NCBI GenBank assembly: GCA_017625435.1
Contig: JAGAKX010000017.1
Location: 1 to 61,811, forward strand
DNA from: Clostridia bacterium
Lineage (GTDB): Bacteria > Bacillota > Clostridia > Oscillospirales > Acutalibacteraceae
DNA: 61,811 bases
Direction: 5' to 3'
Shown: positions 53,531 to 60,691 of the stretch, one piece after another
How positions within the stretch are numbered: the first letter of the stretch is position 1
Layout: every line of letters begins with the position of its first letter
Notes under the pieces: generated by a model
Databases searched by the model: none
Seen by the model: only the letters and a program-made list of their open reading frames with translations
Told to the model about the DNA's origin: nothing
Made by a program: the position numbers and the translations under genes

Positions 53531-53831
53531 TCAAAAGATAAAAGTCCCCACTCGGAAGAATGAGGATTCGGATAATTCGTATTGGCAAGGCGAACGCAAA
53601 AATGTGCCGAGTTTTCTTTAGCTTATATTAAGTTGACTTTAAGTGCAATTTGCGGTATAATTGTTGACAGTGAGCGGATGTTTTCTTACGTTCTTAATCT
53701 GTGACAGAGCGTACTAAAAACGTACTACTATTTTGTTCTCCGACAAATCAACCACCATATAAAGCGGTATATTTTGTCATAAAACAAACGTCAAAAAACC
53801 AAAAATGACCACAAAAAAATCCACTCCGATT
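53531..53831. other. Intergenic right end of the element
   Basis: About 300 bases with no supported gene. It contains the right copy of the 20-bp arm-like repeat and, just before attR, an inverted repeat CCACTC / GAGTGG at 53821-53837 that may be the integrase core-binding pair. Confidence 0.6.
53708..53727 (+). repeat. Integrase arm-site-like 20-bp repeat, right copy
   Basis: AGCGTACTAAAAACGTACTA, identical and co-oriented with the copy at 29072-29091. Confidence 0.75.
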
Positions 53832-53845
53832 GAGTGGGAATAAGA
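53832..53845 (+). repeat. attR: 14-bp direct repeat
   Basis: GAGTGGGAATAAGA, identical to the guaA 3' end copy. Beyond it the sequence continues into the native guaA terminator, which marks it as the right boundary. Confidence 0.85.
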
Positions 53846-53869
53846 ACAATTTTGCACAGATTATCTATA

Positions 53870-53900
53870 GTAGCAGACAATGGTTTTCGTTGCCTGCTAC
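53870..53900 (+). terminator. Displaced native terminator of guaA
   Basis: Arms GTAGCAGACAA and TTGCCTGCTAC (one mismatch) followed by CATTTTTTAG. It lies 24 bases beyond attR, the distance expected from guaA before insertion. Confidence 0.75.
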
Positions 53901-53996
53901 CATTTTTTAGTATCACAATTATTTCGTGTACAATAATTTACTAGCAGAGTCAAAGAAATCGTAAATCACGATATAATTTACAATTGACCGAGAACG

Positions 53997-54023
53997 GCGG
54001 CAGGGAGCACCTCTCTGCCGTCT
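53997..54023 (+). terminator. Terminator hairpin upstream of blaI
   Basis: A twelve-base stem (GGCGGCAGGGAG / CTCTCTGCCGTC, two G-U pairs) followed by TTTTCT. It insulates the BlaI promoter from upstream transcription. Confidence 0.7.
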
Positions 54024-54044
54024 TTTCTATTTGTCTCAGTACTA

Positions 54045-54090
54045 TTGACAAAGTCAGACTATTGTGATAGTATAGACTACAGGAATAGTC
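54045..54090 (+). promoter_or_regulatory. BlaI-type promoter with two operators
   Basis: TTGACA (54045-54050), 17 bases and TAGTAT (54068-54073). Two dyads of the same design, GACTA-n6-TAGTA at 54057-54072 and GACTA-n6-TAGTC at 54075-54090, cover the -10 and the transcription start. They suit binding by the BlaI-family repressor encoded just downstream. Confidence 0.8.
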
Positions 54091-54105
54091 CAAGGAGGAT
54101 TCATT

Positions 54106-54462
54106 ATGAAAGAAAAGCTTTTTGACAGTGAAGCCAAAGTGATGGAAATTATATGGAAAAAGAGCCCTGTTTCTGCAAAGGATATTAGCTTAATCGCTGC
54201 CGATACAATTGGATGGAATAAAAACACCACTTATACTGTAATAAAAAAATTGGAAGCAAAGGGATTTATTCAACGTGAAGACCCCGGATTTATTTGTACT
54301 CCGCTTGTGTCGCAAAATGAAATGCAAAAGGTGGAAGCAGCTTCTCTTATAAAAAAGGTGTTTGGCGGATCTCGCAAGGCTTTGTTTTCGGCATTGCTTG
54401 AAGATGAGCCGTTATCTGAAGAAGAAATCAATGAGTTGCGCAAACTCATTGATAATAGGTGA
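54106..54462 (+). CDS. blaI: BlaI/MecI/CopY-family repressor
   Basis: A 118-residue winged-helix repressor: FDSEAKVMEIIWKKSPVSAK at the start, the recognition helix in WNKNTTYTVIKKLEAKGFI near 41-59, and a dimerisation tail. BlaI-family proteins repress their own operon and are cleaved by a BlaR1-type protease. The start follows AAGGAGG. The stop overlaps the region of the blaR1 start, so the two are coupled, and the promoter carries two matching operators. Confidence 0.93.
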   Translation: MKEKLFDSEAKVMEIIWKKSPVSAKDISLIAADTIGWNKNTTYTVIKKLEAKGFIQREDPGFICTPLVSQNEMQKVEAASLIKKVFGGSRKALFSALLEDEPLSEEEINELRKLIDNR

Positions 54463-54467
54463 CGCTT

Positions 54468-55382
54468 ATGTTGCAAGAAGTGTTTTATTGGATATTCAAT
54501 ATGAGCGTAACGGCCACCTTAACCGGCGTGATCGTTATGCTTGTCAGACTGATAAAAAAGATACCAAGGAGGGTAACGGTGTTTCTTTGGATAATTCCTT
54601 TTCTTAGAATGGCGTTTCCTTTTGGGCTCAACAGTAAGTATGGTCTGATGGCATTATTATCCAAACTAACAACAAAAACCATCGTTGTGTATCAACCTAC
54701 TGATGCTATTGCTTTTTCGATGACAAATAGCATTATGGCTGCGGATACTTATTTCCCGATAACATATAAAGTAAATATACTCGGAGATATTTTTCGTGTA
54801 GCTTCGGTTGTATGGATTATTGTTTCGTTGGCCATTCTTCTGATGTTAGCAGTTACATATTTTACGACGATTTATGAAATTAAGGACTCTACTCACCTAA
54901 AAGATAAAATCTACCTATCGGAGAAAATCGTATCTCCTGCTGTGTATGGTATCGTAAAACCTAAAATCATTTTGCCTGCCTCTTATAAAGACAGAGATAT
55001 TGAACTAATTGTATTGCACGAAAAAACACATATACGCAGTTTTGATAATCTGTGGAGAATCATTGCATTTGTAATTGTTGCAGTACATTGGTTCAATCCG
55101 CTTAGTTGGTTGTTCTTAAAAGCGTTTCTTGCAGATATCGAACTTTCCTGCGATGAGCGTGTTCTTTCTAAGATTGGATATGACCGTGCAAAAGATTATG
55201 CAGCTTCCTTGTTAGAAAGCAAACAAGGCGCAACTGTATTCGCATCTGCTTTTGGCGGTGCAAAAATACGAACACGAATCGAGAATATATTATCCTTCAA
55301 GAAGTTGACTTGGCTTTCACTCACGGTATTTATTGCGTTGATTGGAGCAATTTTCTACGCCCTATTAACGAATGCAGGATGA
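54468..55382 (+). CDS. blaR1: BlaR1-like M56 membrane metalloprotease, no sensor domain
   Basis: A 304-residue M56 peptidase with four hydrophobic segments (about 8-28, 35-52, 110-132, 275-300) and a zinc motif LHEKTHIRSFDN (HExxH) near residue 183, plus the helper Glu in DIELSCDERVL. Classical BlaR1 is about 585-600 residues with a penicillin-binding sensor domain after the last helix; this one ends at that helix. The signal may come through another protein, perhaps the neighbouring membrane gene. The ATG at 54468 with AGGTGAC is preferred to the GTG at 54459. Confidence 0.88.
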   Translation: MLQEVFYWIFNMSVTATLTGVIVMLVRLIKKIPRRVTVFLWIIPFLRMAFPFGLNSKYGLMALLSKLTTKTIVVYQPTDAIAFSMTNSIMAADTYFPITYKVNILGDIFRVASVVWIIVSLAILLMLAVTYFTTIYEIKDSTHLKDKIYLSEKIVSPAVYGIVKPKIILPASYKDRDIELIVLHEKTHIRSFDNLWRIIAFVIVAVHWFNPLSWLFLKAFLADIELSCDERVLSKIGYDRAKDYAASLLESKQGATVFASAFGGAKIRTRIENILSFKKLTWLSLTVFIALIGAIFYALLTNAG

Positions 55383-55395
55383 AAGGAGAATGAAT

Positions 55396-55833
55396 ATGAA
55401 AAGCAAACAGTTTAAGCGATACTATCTGTTTTCTTGTCTTGGTGTTTTGATAGCATCGTACTATCCGTTATCGATGGGCGTTCGTGTGATTACTGATATG
55501 CTTGTTAACGGAACTGTAATGAAGGAGAACTATCCTAAATACATTATTCCGTATACACCGATCAGCGTTGCTATCATTATTGGCGTCCTCTTAATGCCGC
55601 TGTTTATCAGATTCTTTAAGAAATTCGCATTTGCCGGCGGAGTTCTTTCTGCGATCGGAGTTTTCTTTGGCTTGGAATTGTTGTTTGAACAGAAAGTCGT
55701 AGTATCTACTGCTGAAACTGTCACAAAGCTCGAGGACTGGCAGATGTTTATGTGTTATGTCCCTCCGGAGGGGTGGGGTGAAACCCGTAACCACATACAA
55801 AACACAAACAGCAGTCGATATCTTGATGGGTGA
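55396..55833 (+). CDS. Membrane protein, 5' part of a frameshifted gene
   Basis: A 145-codon frame with AAGGAG before the ATG at 55396. It encodes three hydrophobic segments (YLFSCLGVLIASYY; PISVAIIIGVLLMPLFI; GGVLSAIGVFFGLELL) and reaches a conserved-looking VPPEGWG near residue 127. After that it reads out of frame through a string of Asn/Ser codons to a stop. It should continue in the frame of 55757-57250. It is the third gene of the blaI-blaR1 operon. Function is unknown. Confidence 0.7.
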   Translation: MKSKQFKRYYLFSCLGVLIASYYPLSMGVRVITDMLVNGTVMKENYPKYIIPYTPISVAIIIGVLLMPLFIRFFKKFAFAGGVLSAIGVFFGLELLFEQKVVVSTAETVTKLEDWQMFMCYVPPEGWGETRNHIQNTNSSRYLDG

Positions 55834-57250
55834 CTATAACCCTGCGTTTAAGCTCCACTTTTACATTATTTCCGTTTTGCTTATCATTACTATTTTGAAC
55901 TGTTTGTATGGCTTTTGTCAAATGATAAAGAACGGCGATAAAAAGCGTTGCAAGTCTTTGGTTTTACAGTCGATTTGTTCTGTTGTATTCCTCGGCCTCT
56001 GCATCCTTGCTTGCTTTACGGCTTTCTGGAGAGATGGCAGCATTCAGGTATCCCCTTTGTCTGCAGCATTAATGACGGTGTTCTTTGTCCTGTTTGGTGT
56101 AACCGCTGGCGTGTTCGTTGGCTCGTTCCTTTTGGGAAAGAGAAAACTCATATCGGTTTGGCTTCCTGCGATTTCGGCATCTGTAATGACTTTGCTGATG
56201 TATATTGGCGAAATGATTCTTCTCAACGGGCATTTATATATCCTGGGTTCAGGATTCTTGTTTGAAAGCCTTCTCGGAATCGTTTTTGCTCCTATAGATT
56301 TATTGGTTATCTTATTGTCTGGCTGTATAACTGTATTGATTTTTACTTTGTTCAACAAACAGCAGAATTGTTCTAAGCCGACGCAGAAAATCTTAATTAT
56401 CGTGCTTGCCATTGTCTGTGTTGTTGTGACTCTTATTATAACGTTCGCTTTGTGTATTGGCGGTACAGATGCCGAAGATGCATCGATATCTTCAATGGGC
56501 GGTGTTGATAATCCCGAAAGAACTTATCGCACAGTACAGCTCTTGGAGAAAACGACAGACAATGCAGAGTCAACTTATGAGGTCGGCACGTACTTGAATG
56601 GTACTGATTTTTCTTCAATCGGGCAGGAACTTGAAAATAGGCTTGAGCAGGAATGGAAAACCTATTCCGCTATGACCGAAGAACAACGTCTTGCATCCGG
56701 TCATCTCTGGGGACTTGTAAGTTTTCAAAATGATAATTGGAATGAATGTGAAATGGCAATCGGATTTGATATAGAGAATCCTCTTGAGTCGATAGATTGG
56801 CTCAATAAGACCGGGTATTTTGGGATGGAGAGCACCGATTCCACTATGCCGGTAAAGCACATTCAAGTAACCGCCAACGCTACACACTCTCATGCGAATG
56901 CGGATGGAAAGCCACAAGAAATTTCCGTTTCCGCCGGGTATAACGTTAACGATATCAGGATAACACTAACCGCTACCCTTTGTGCCGAAGATGGTCTCTA
57001 TAAGACGGGCAGTGTTTGTACCGGGTATGCTACCTATGAAGAAGAATCTACAGAAACCGGCTCCGAAATTCCGGTGTTTATCGTAATCACAAATAAATCA
57101 AATAATAATGACTACTATAACGGTGACTATTACGATCCGACTGCCTATTGGGTAAAGGACAATGTTTTCTATACGCTCCGTGTACTCGGGAACGAAACAA
57201 ACAAGGAAGAAATTCGAACTACCCTTTATCGAATCCTTGGGGAAATTTAA
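55757..57250 (+). CDS. Membrane protein, 3' part of the frameshifted gene
   Basis: A 497-codon frame without a ribosome site. It carries about six hydrophobic segments in its first 235 residues, then an exterior domain of about 260 residues with NERTYRTVQLL-like strands, HSHANADGKPQEISVSAGYNV-type repeats and a YYNGDYYDPTAYW segment. Removing one G from the GGGG run at 55775-55778 joins it smoothly to the upstream frame, giving a protein of about 618 residues. The exterior domain could be the missing sensor of the BlaR1-like protein, by inference. Confidence 0.7.
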   Translation: MSLRRGGVKPVTTYKTQTAVDILMGDYNPAFKLHFYIISVLLIITILNCLYGFCQMIKNGDKKRCKSLVLQSICSVVFLGLCILACFTAFWRDGSIQVSPLSAALMTVFFVLFGVTAGVFVGSFLLGKRKLISVWLPAISASVMTLLMYIGEMILLNGHLYILGSGFLFESLLGIVFAPIDLLVILLSGCITVLIFTLFNKQQNCSKPTQKILIIVLAIVCVVVTLIITFALCIGGTDAEDASISSMGGVDNPERTYRTVQLLEKTTDNAESTYEVGTYLNGTDFSSIGQELENRLEQEWKTYSAMTEEQRLASGHLWGLVSFQNDNWNECEMAIGFDIENPLESIDWLNKTGYFGMESTDSTMPVKHIQVTANATHSHANADGKPQEISVSAGYNVNDIRITLTATLCAEDGLYKTGSVCTGYATYEEESTETGSEIPVFIVITNKSNNNDYYNGDYYDPTAYWVKDNVFYTLRVLGNETNKEEIRTTLYRILGEI

Positions 57251-57591
57251 GTAAAACTATTGTATTTCCCTCTTCGCTCCGCTATAATATCCTTGTCGGT
57301 ATGACAACATACTGACAACAAAAATCTTGACAGTCCGTATTTTACGGATAAACTGAACACTCCCGATAATGTGAGAAAAAATACCCATACAAAATTGTTT
57401 AAGTTACAGTTTTCGGGGGGGGTGAGCAGGAATAATACCTAATGGCTTTCAGGTGCCCGAAAACCCTTGAAAATACAGGGCTTTCGGGCATTTACACTTT
57501 CGAGAAAAAACACTTTTACATCACCAAACGCAGAAAGCGTGAAAAGGATTAGTTGCCAAAAGCTATGCCGTAAAGAAAGGAGCGTGGTAAG
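57251..57591. other. Intergenic stretch with a hairpin
   Basis: No gene is seen in these 341 bases. A stem with arms TGCCCGAAAACCCT and AGGGCTTTCGGGCA (57454-57490, one mismatch) may terminate the upstream operon, and an eight-G tract lies near 57414-57421. Confidence 0.5.
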
Positions 57592-58356
57592 GTGCTGAAT
57601 TTTTTTAAAAAGAAAACGGAAATCAATACAACTCAAATTGTTGATGAAATCGAAGCAGCGGTATATGAATGCGTTAAACAGTACGGTTTCAGAAAATTCG
57701 GCAGAACGCTTCACCGTTTCGTTTCCGGAGATATTTCGCAGGTAATTCATTTTCAAAGCGGTATGCCTTCGCATGGAATGAGCGGACTCCTTTGTGTGAA
57801 TTTGGGAATTCGTATTCCGGAATGTTCCGAAAGAACGTTTCAACCCCAAGCAGAAAAGAAAAAATACTACCACGAGTATGAGTGTACAATCCGTTCACGA
57901 TTGGGAATAGTTAGCGGTAAACAAGAAACGTGGTACGACCTTCACAAGAAAACAGACAAGACCATAAAGAGCATTATTGAAGAAATTGATCAATATGTTT
58001 TGCCTGCTTATGAAATCTTGAATAGCCGAGATGCTATCCTTGCACATAGAAAGGATTATCCGTTGTTAGATAATATGGACCATCTTATTTCTTTGGAAGA
58101 ATGTATGATTTACGGTTATCTTGGCAATATCGAAAAAGCAAAGCAACTGTTTGAGGAGTATTATCAATCGGCTGTAGATGAATACAATGACATAAAAACC
58201 AATGGACGGAAGATATATCTGAAAAAGGGCGAGCGGATCATTTCCGGGAAAGAGCATATAATTGCAGATAAGGACGGTTACTACACCTTATATACAGCAA
58301 ATCACAGTCATATTGAGTATCTTGACGAATTGGCAGTAAAGCTTGGATTACGTTAA
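57592..58356 (+). CDS. DUF4304 protein
   Basis: A 254-residue cytoplasmic protein. Its first half fits DUF4304: CVKQYGFRKFGRTLHRFVSG near 27-46, QVIHFQSG near 50 and LLCVNLGIRIPECSER near 67-82. The C-terminal half is helical (MIYGYLGNIEKAKQLFEEYY). Function is unknown. The GTG start has AAGGAG upstream. It stands alone, with the GH3 gene about 100 bases downstream. Confidence 0.75.
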   Translation: MLNFFKKKTEINTTQIVDEIEAAVYECVKQYGFRKFGRTLHRFVSGDISQVIHFQSGMPSHGMSGLLCVNLGIRIPECSERTFQPQAEKKKYYHEYECTIRSRLGIVSGKQETWYDLHKKTDKTIKSIIEEIDQYVLPAYEILNSRDAILAHRKDYPLLDNMDHLISLEECMIYGYLGNIEKAKQLFEEYYQSAVDEYNDIKTNGRKIYLKKGERIISGKEHIIADKDGYYTLYTANHSHIEYLDELAVKLGLR

Positions 58357-58462
58357 ATTTAACATTTCAAAATTTCCGCGCAGATCCGTTCTGTGCGTAT
58401 TTTTGTTGCATAAAATTTTCGGAGATGTTATAATTTCCGTAAACACAAGACGGGGTGATTCT

Positions 58463-60649
58463 ATGGAAAAATATGCAGAAATACGTGCAAAAGAGCTTCT
58501 TTCCGAGCTTACGCTTGAAGAAAAAATATATCAGATTTGCAGTCAGATGGTGTACCCCATAAGAGAAGATTTTGCAGAAAAAAGAAACTATAAGGTAGGC
58601 AACTGCCGTAATATCGGGCACTTTATTCACGAAAGCAAAGGCTGTGCCGTATCTCCTTACGGGATTACCGAAGCAATTAACAATGAAATCAGGCTCGCCA
58701 CACAAAGCAACTCCAAAGCAATTCCTCCTCTTGAGCATGGAGAAGCTCTTCACGGAGCTCAATGGGGTATGGCAACCTGCTTCCCTCAGCCTATAGGTAT
58801 GGCTTCCTCTTTTGATACAGACTTAGTTGAACGTATTGCAGATGTTATCGGCAAAGAATGTGCCGTTGCAGGTGTCCGTCAGGCTCTTACTCCCGTAGTA
58901 AATGTAGTGCGTGACTGCCGTTGGGGAAGAACAGTAGAGACCTTCGGAGAGGACGTACTTCTGGGTGGCGATATGGGAGCGGCTATCTGTAAGGGCTTGC
59001 AGAAAAACGGTGTAATTGCAACTCCTAAGCATTATGCAGATAATTATTCATACGGCGGAAGAGATTCAAATGTCTCTGATACAAGTGAACGCACTATGCG
59101 TGAGGTCTTCTTAGAGCCCTTCAGAAGGTGTATAAAGGACGGCGGTGCAATGTCACTTATGGCTGCTTATAACAGCTGGGACGGTGTCCCCTGCACCTGC
59201 AACAAATATCTCCTTACTGATATTCTTCGTGATGAATGGGGCTTTGACGGCTTCGTTGTTTCTGATTACAGCGGAGTTGAGAACATAAAAGAAGCTCACA
59301 GGCTGTACGATACATCCGCAAAGGCCCTTGCAGAAAGCCTTAAGGCAGGGCTTGATATCAGTCTGCCGCGGAGTTCTTACGATGACTTTATAACTGCATT
59401 AAATGAAGGATTCATTGATGAAGCCGACATTGACCGAGCAGTTCTCAGAGTTCTTACAGCAAAATTCAGCATCGGTCTGTTTAACAAGCCTTACGGCAAT
59501 CCCGAAAAGGCTCAGGAGCTTGTAAGATGCGATGAACATAAGAAGCTGGCTCTTGAGGCCGCAAGAAAAACCATTGTTCTTCTGAAAAATGATAATACAC
59601 TTCCGCTGAGCATAGAGAACATAAAACAACTTGCGGTCTTCGGTCTGGGTGCAACCGTAATTCCCGTAGGTGACAACTATTCCGGCCCCTATAAAGTTAA
59701 ATGGACGGCAGAAGATGCAAAAACTCCCTTACAATATCTTAGCGAATATCTTGACGGCAATACCCGTGTAATTTTCGCTGATGATAGTGAAATTGAAAAT
59801 GTAGCTCCCCTTTGCGATGCTGCTGTTTACTTTACCTCGCTGATTGAAGGGGAAGGAATGGACCGCTCAGATATTCGTCTGCCCGGTGTAACAAATGCAC
59901 GGCAGAGGGATGAAAATACCGTAATTGTGGGAAAAAATGAATTCTCGCTCAAAACAGATCAGGAGGAAAGCATCAGAAGAATGTGTACCTCCAACAAAAA
60001 CTCGGCTGTGGTTCTGCTCAACGGCTCCCCTGTTGATATGTCCTCATGGATTGACTTCTGTCCTGCCGTCATTGAAGCCTGGTATCCCGGTGAACAGGGT
60101 GCTCAGGCGGTTACAGAAATTCTGTTCGGTGAAATATCCCCCTCAGGCAAGCTTCCCGTCACATTTCCGAGAAGTGTCGGACAGCTTCCGCTTTTCTATT
60201 CGATGAAGCCCTCTGGCAGAGGCTACGGATATGTAGAAAATGACGGCTCCCCTCTTTATCCCTTCGGATTCGGACTCTCATATACAACATTCAGAATTGA
60301 TAATTTCACATATAATATAGTTAATGCCGGTCTGCGAATCGGTTTTTCTGCAGAAAACACCGGTAAATATGCCGGAACAGAGATTGTTCAGATATATTTT
60401 TCCGGTCATAACTGCGATGTTGTGATGCCCTTAAAGGAGCTGAAAGCTTATAAGTGCATTGAACTGCACTCCGGAGCAAAAGCACACTTTGAAATTACCG
60501 TTCCCCGTGATTCCTTCTGCTATTATGACAGAAGGATGAATTACGGCTTACATAACGGCGATTTCACCGTATCCGCCGGCACCTCAAGTGCAGATATTCT
60601 TTCTTCATTTGAAGTAAAAGTGCGTGAAGGCAAAATAAGCCTGAAATAA
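58463..60649 (+). CDS. Beta-glucosidase/xylosidase-type enzyme, glycoside hydrolase family 3
   Basis: A 728-residue GH3 enzyme. The N-terminal barrel shows KHYADNYSYGGRDSN near 195 and the nucleophile Asp in FVVSDYSGVENI near 266. The alpha/beta sandwich domain follows (NGSPVDMSSWIDFCPAVIEAWYPGEQG-like, VTEILFGEISPSGKLPV) and then a fibronectin-III-like tail (YPFGFGLSYTTF). No export signal is present after choosing the ATG at 58463 (GGGGTG upstream); the longer frame from 58343 is a spurious extension. It removes terminal beta-glucose, xylose or GlcNAc, specificity unknown. Confidence 0.93.
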   Translation: MEKYAEIRAKELLSELTLEEKIYQICSQMVYPIREDFAEKRNYKVGNCRNIGHFIHESKGCAVSPYGITEAINNEIRLATQSNSKAIPPLEHGEALHGAQWGMATCFPQPIGMASSFDTDLVERIADVIGKECAVAGVRQALTPVVNVVRDCRWGRTVETFGEDVLLGGDMGAAICKGLQKNGVIATPKHYADNYSYGGRDSNVSDTSERTMREVFLEPFRRCIKDGGAMSLMAAYNSWDGVPCTCNKYLLTDILRDEWGFDGFVVSDYSGVENIKEAHRLYDTSAKALAESLKAGLDISLPRSSYDDFITALNEGFIDEADIDRAVLRVLTAKFSIGLFNKPYGNPEKAQELVRCDEHKKLALEAARKTIVLLKNDNTLPLSIENIKQLAVFGLGATVIPVGDNYSGPYKVKWTAEDAKTPLQYLSEYLDGNTRVIFADDSEIENVAPLCDAAVYFTSLIEGEGMDRSDIRLPGVTNARQRDENTVIVGKNEFSLKTDQEESIRRMCTSNKNSAVVLLNGSPVDMSSWIDFCPAVIEAWYPGEQGAQAVTEILFGEISPSGKLPVTFPRSVGQLPLFYSMKPSGRGYGYVENDGSPLYPFGFGLSYTTFRIDNFTYNIVNAGLRIGFSAENTGKYAGTEIVQIYFSGHNCDVVMPLKELKAYKCIELHSGAKAHFEITVPRDSFCYYDRRMNYGLHNGDFTVSAGTSSADILSSFEVKVREGKISLK

Positions 60650-60655
60650 ACCAAT

Positions 60656-60685
60656 GAGGATGTAAAACACAGCGTTTACATCCTC
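60656..60685. terminator. Terminator between convergent GH3 and GH110 genes
   Basis: An eleven-base perfect stem (GAGGATGTAAA / TTTACATCCTC) followed by TTAATTTTATT on the plus strand. Confidence 0.75.
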
Positions 60686-60691
60686 TTAATT

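Larger units (their letters stand above)
29003..53845. mobile_element. Integrative mobilizable element inserted in guaA (about 24.8 kb)
   Basis: The element is bounded by an exact 14-bp repeat, one copy in the guaA 3' end and one just before the displaced guaA terminator. Cargo includes a tyrosine integrase with a small Xis-like gene next to attL, a MobV-type relaxase, an HUH Rep-like protein, an expanded type III R-M operon and a secreted toxin-immunity operon. No VirB4/VirD4-type conjugation genes are seen, so it should depend on a helper for transfer. Codon and base use is more AT-rich than the flanking chromosome in most of it, and patchy, which fits assembly from several sources. Confidence 0.85.

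Noticed and set aside
58343..58462. N-terminal 40-residue extension of the GH3 enzyme resembling a signal segment
   Set aside because: No ribosome site, the extension overlaps the end of the DUF4304 gene, and the ATG at 58463 has a good site.
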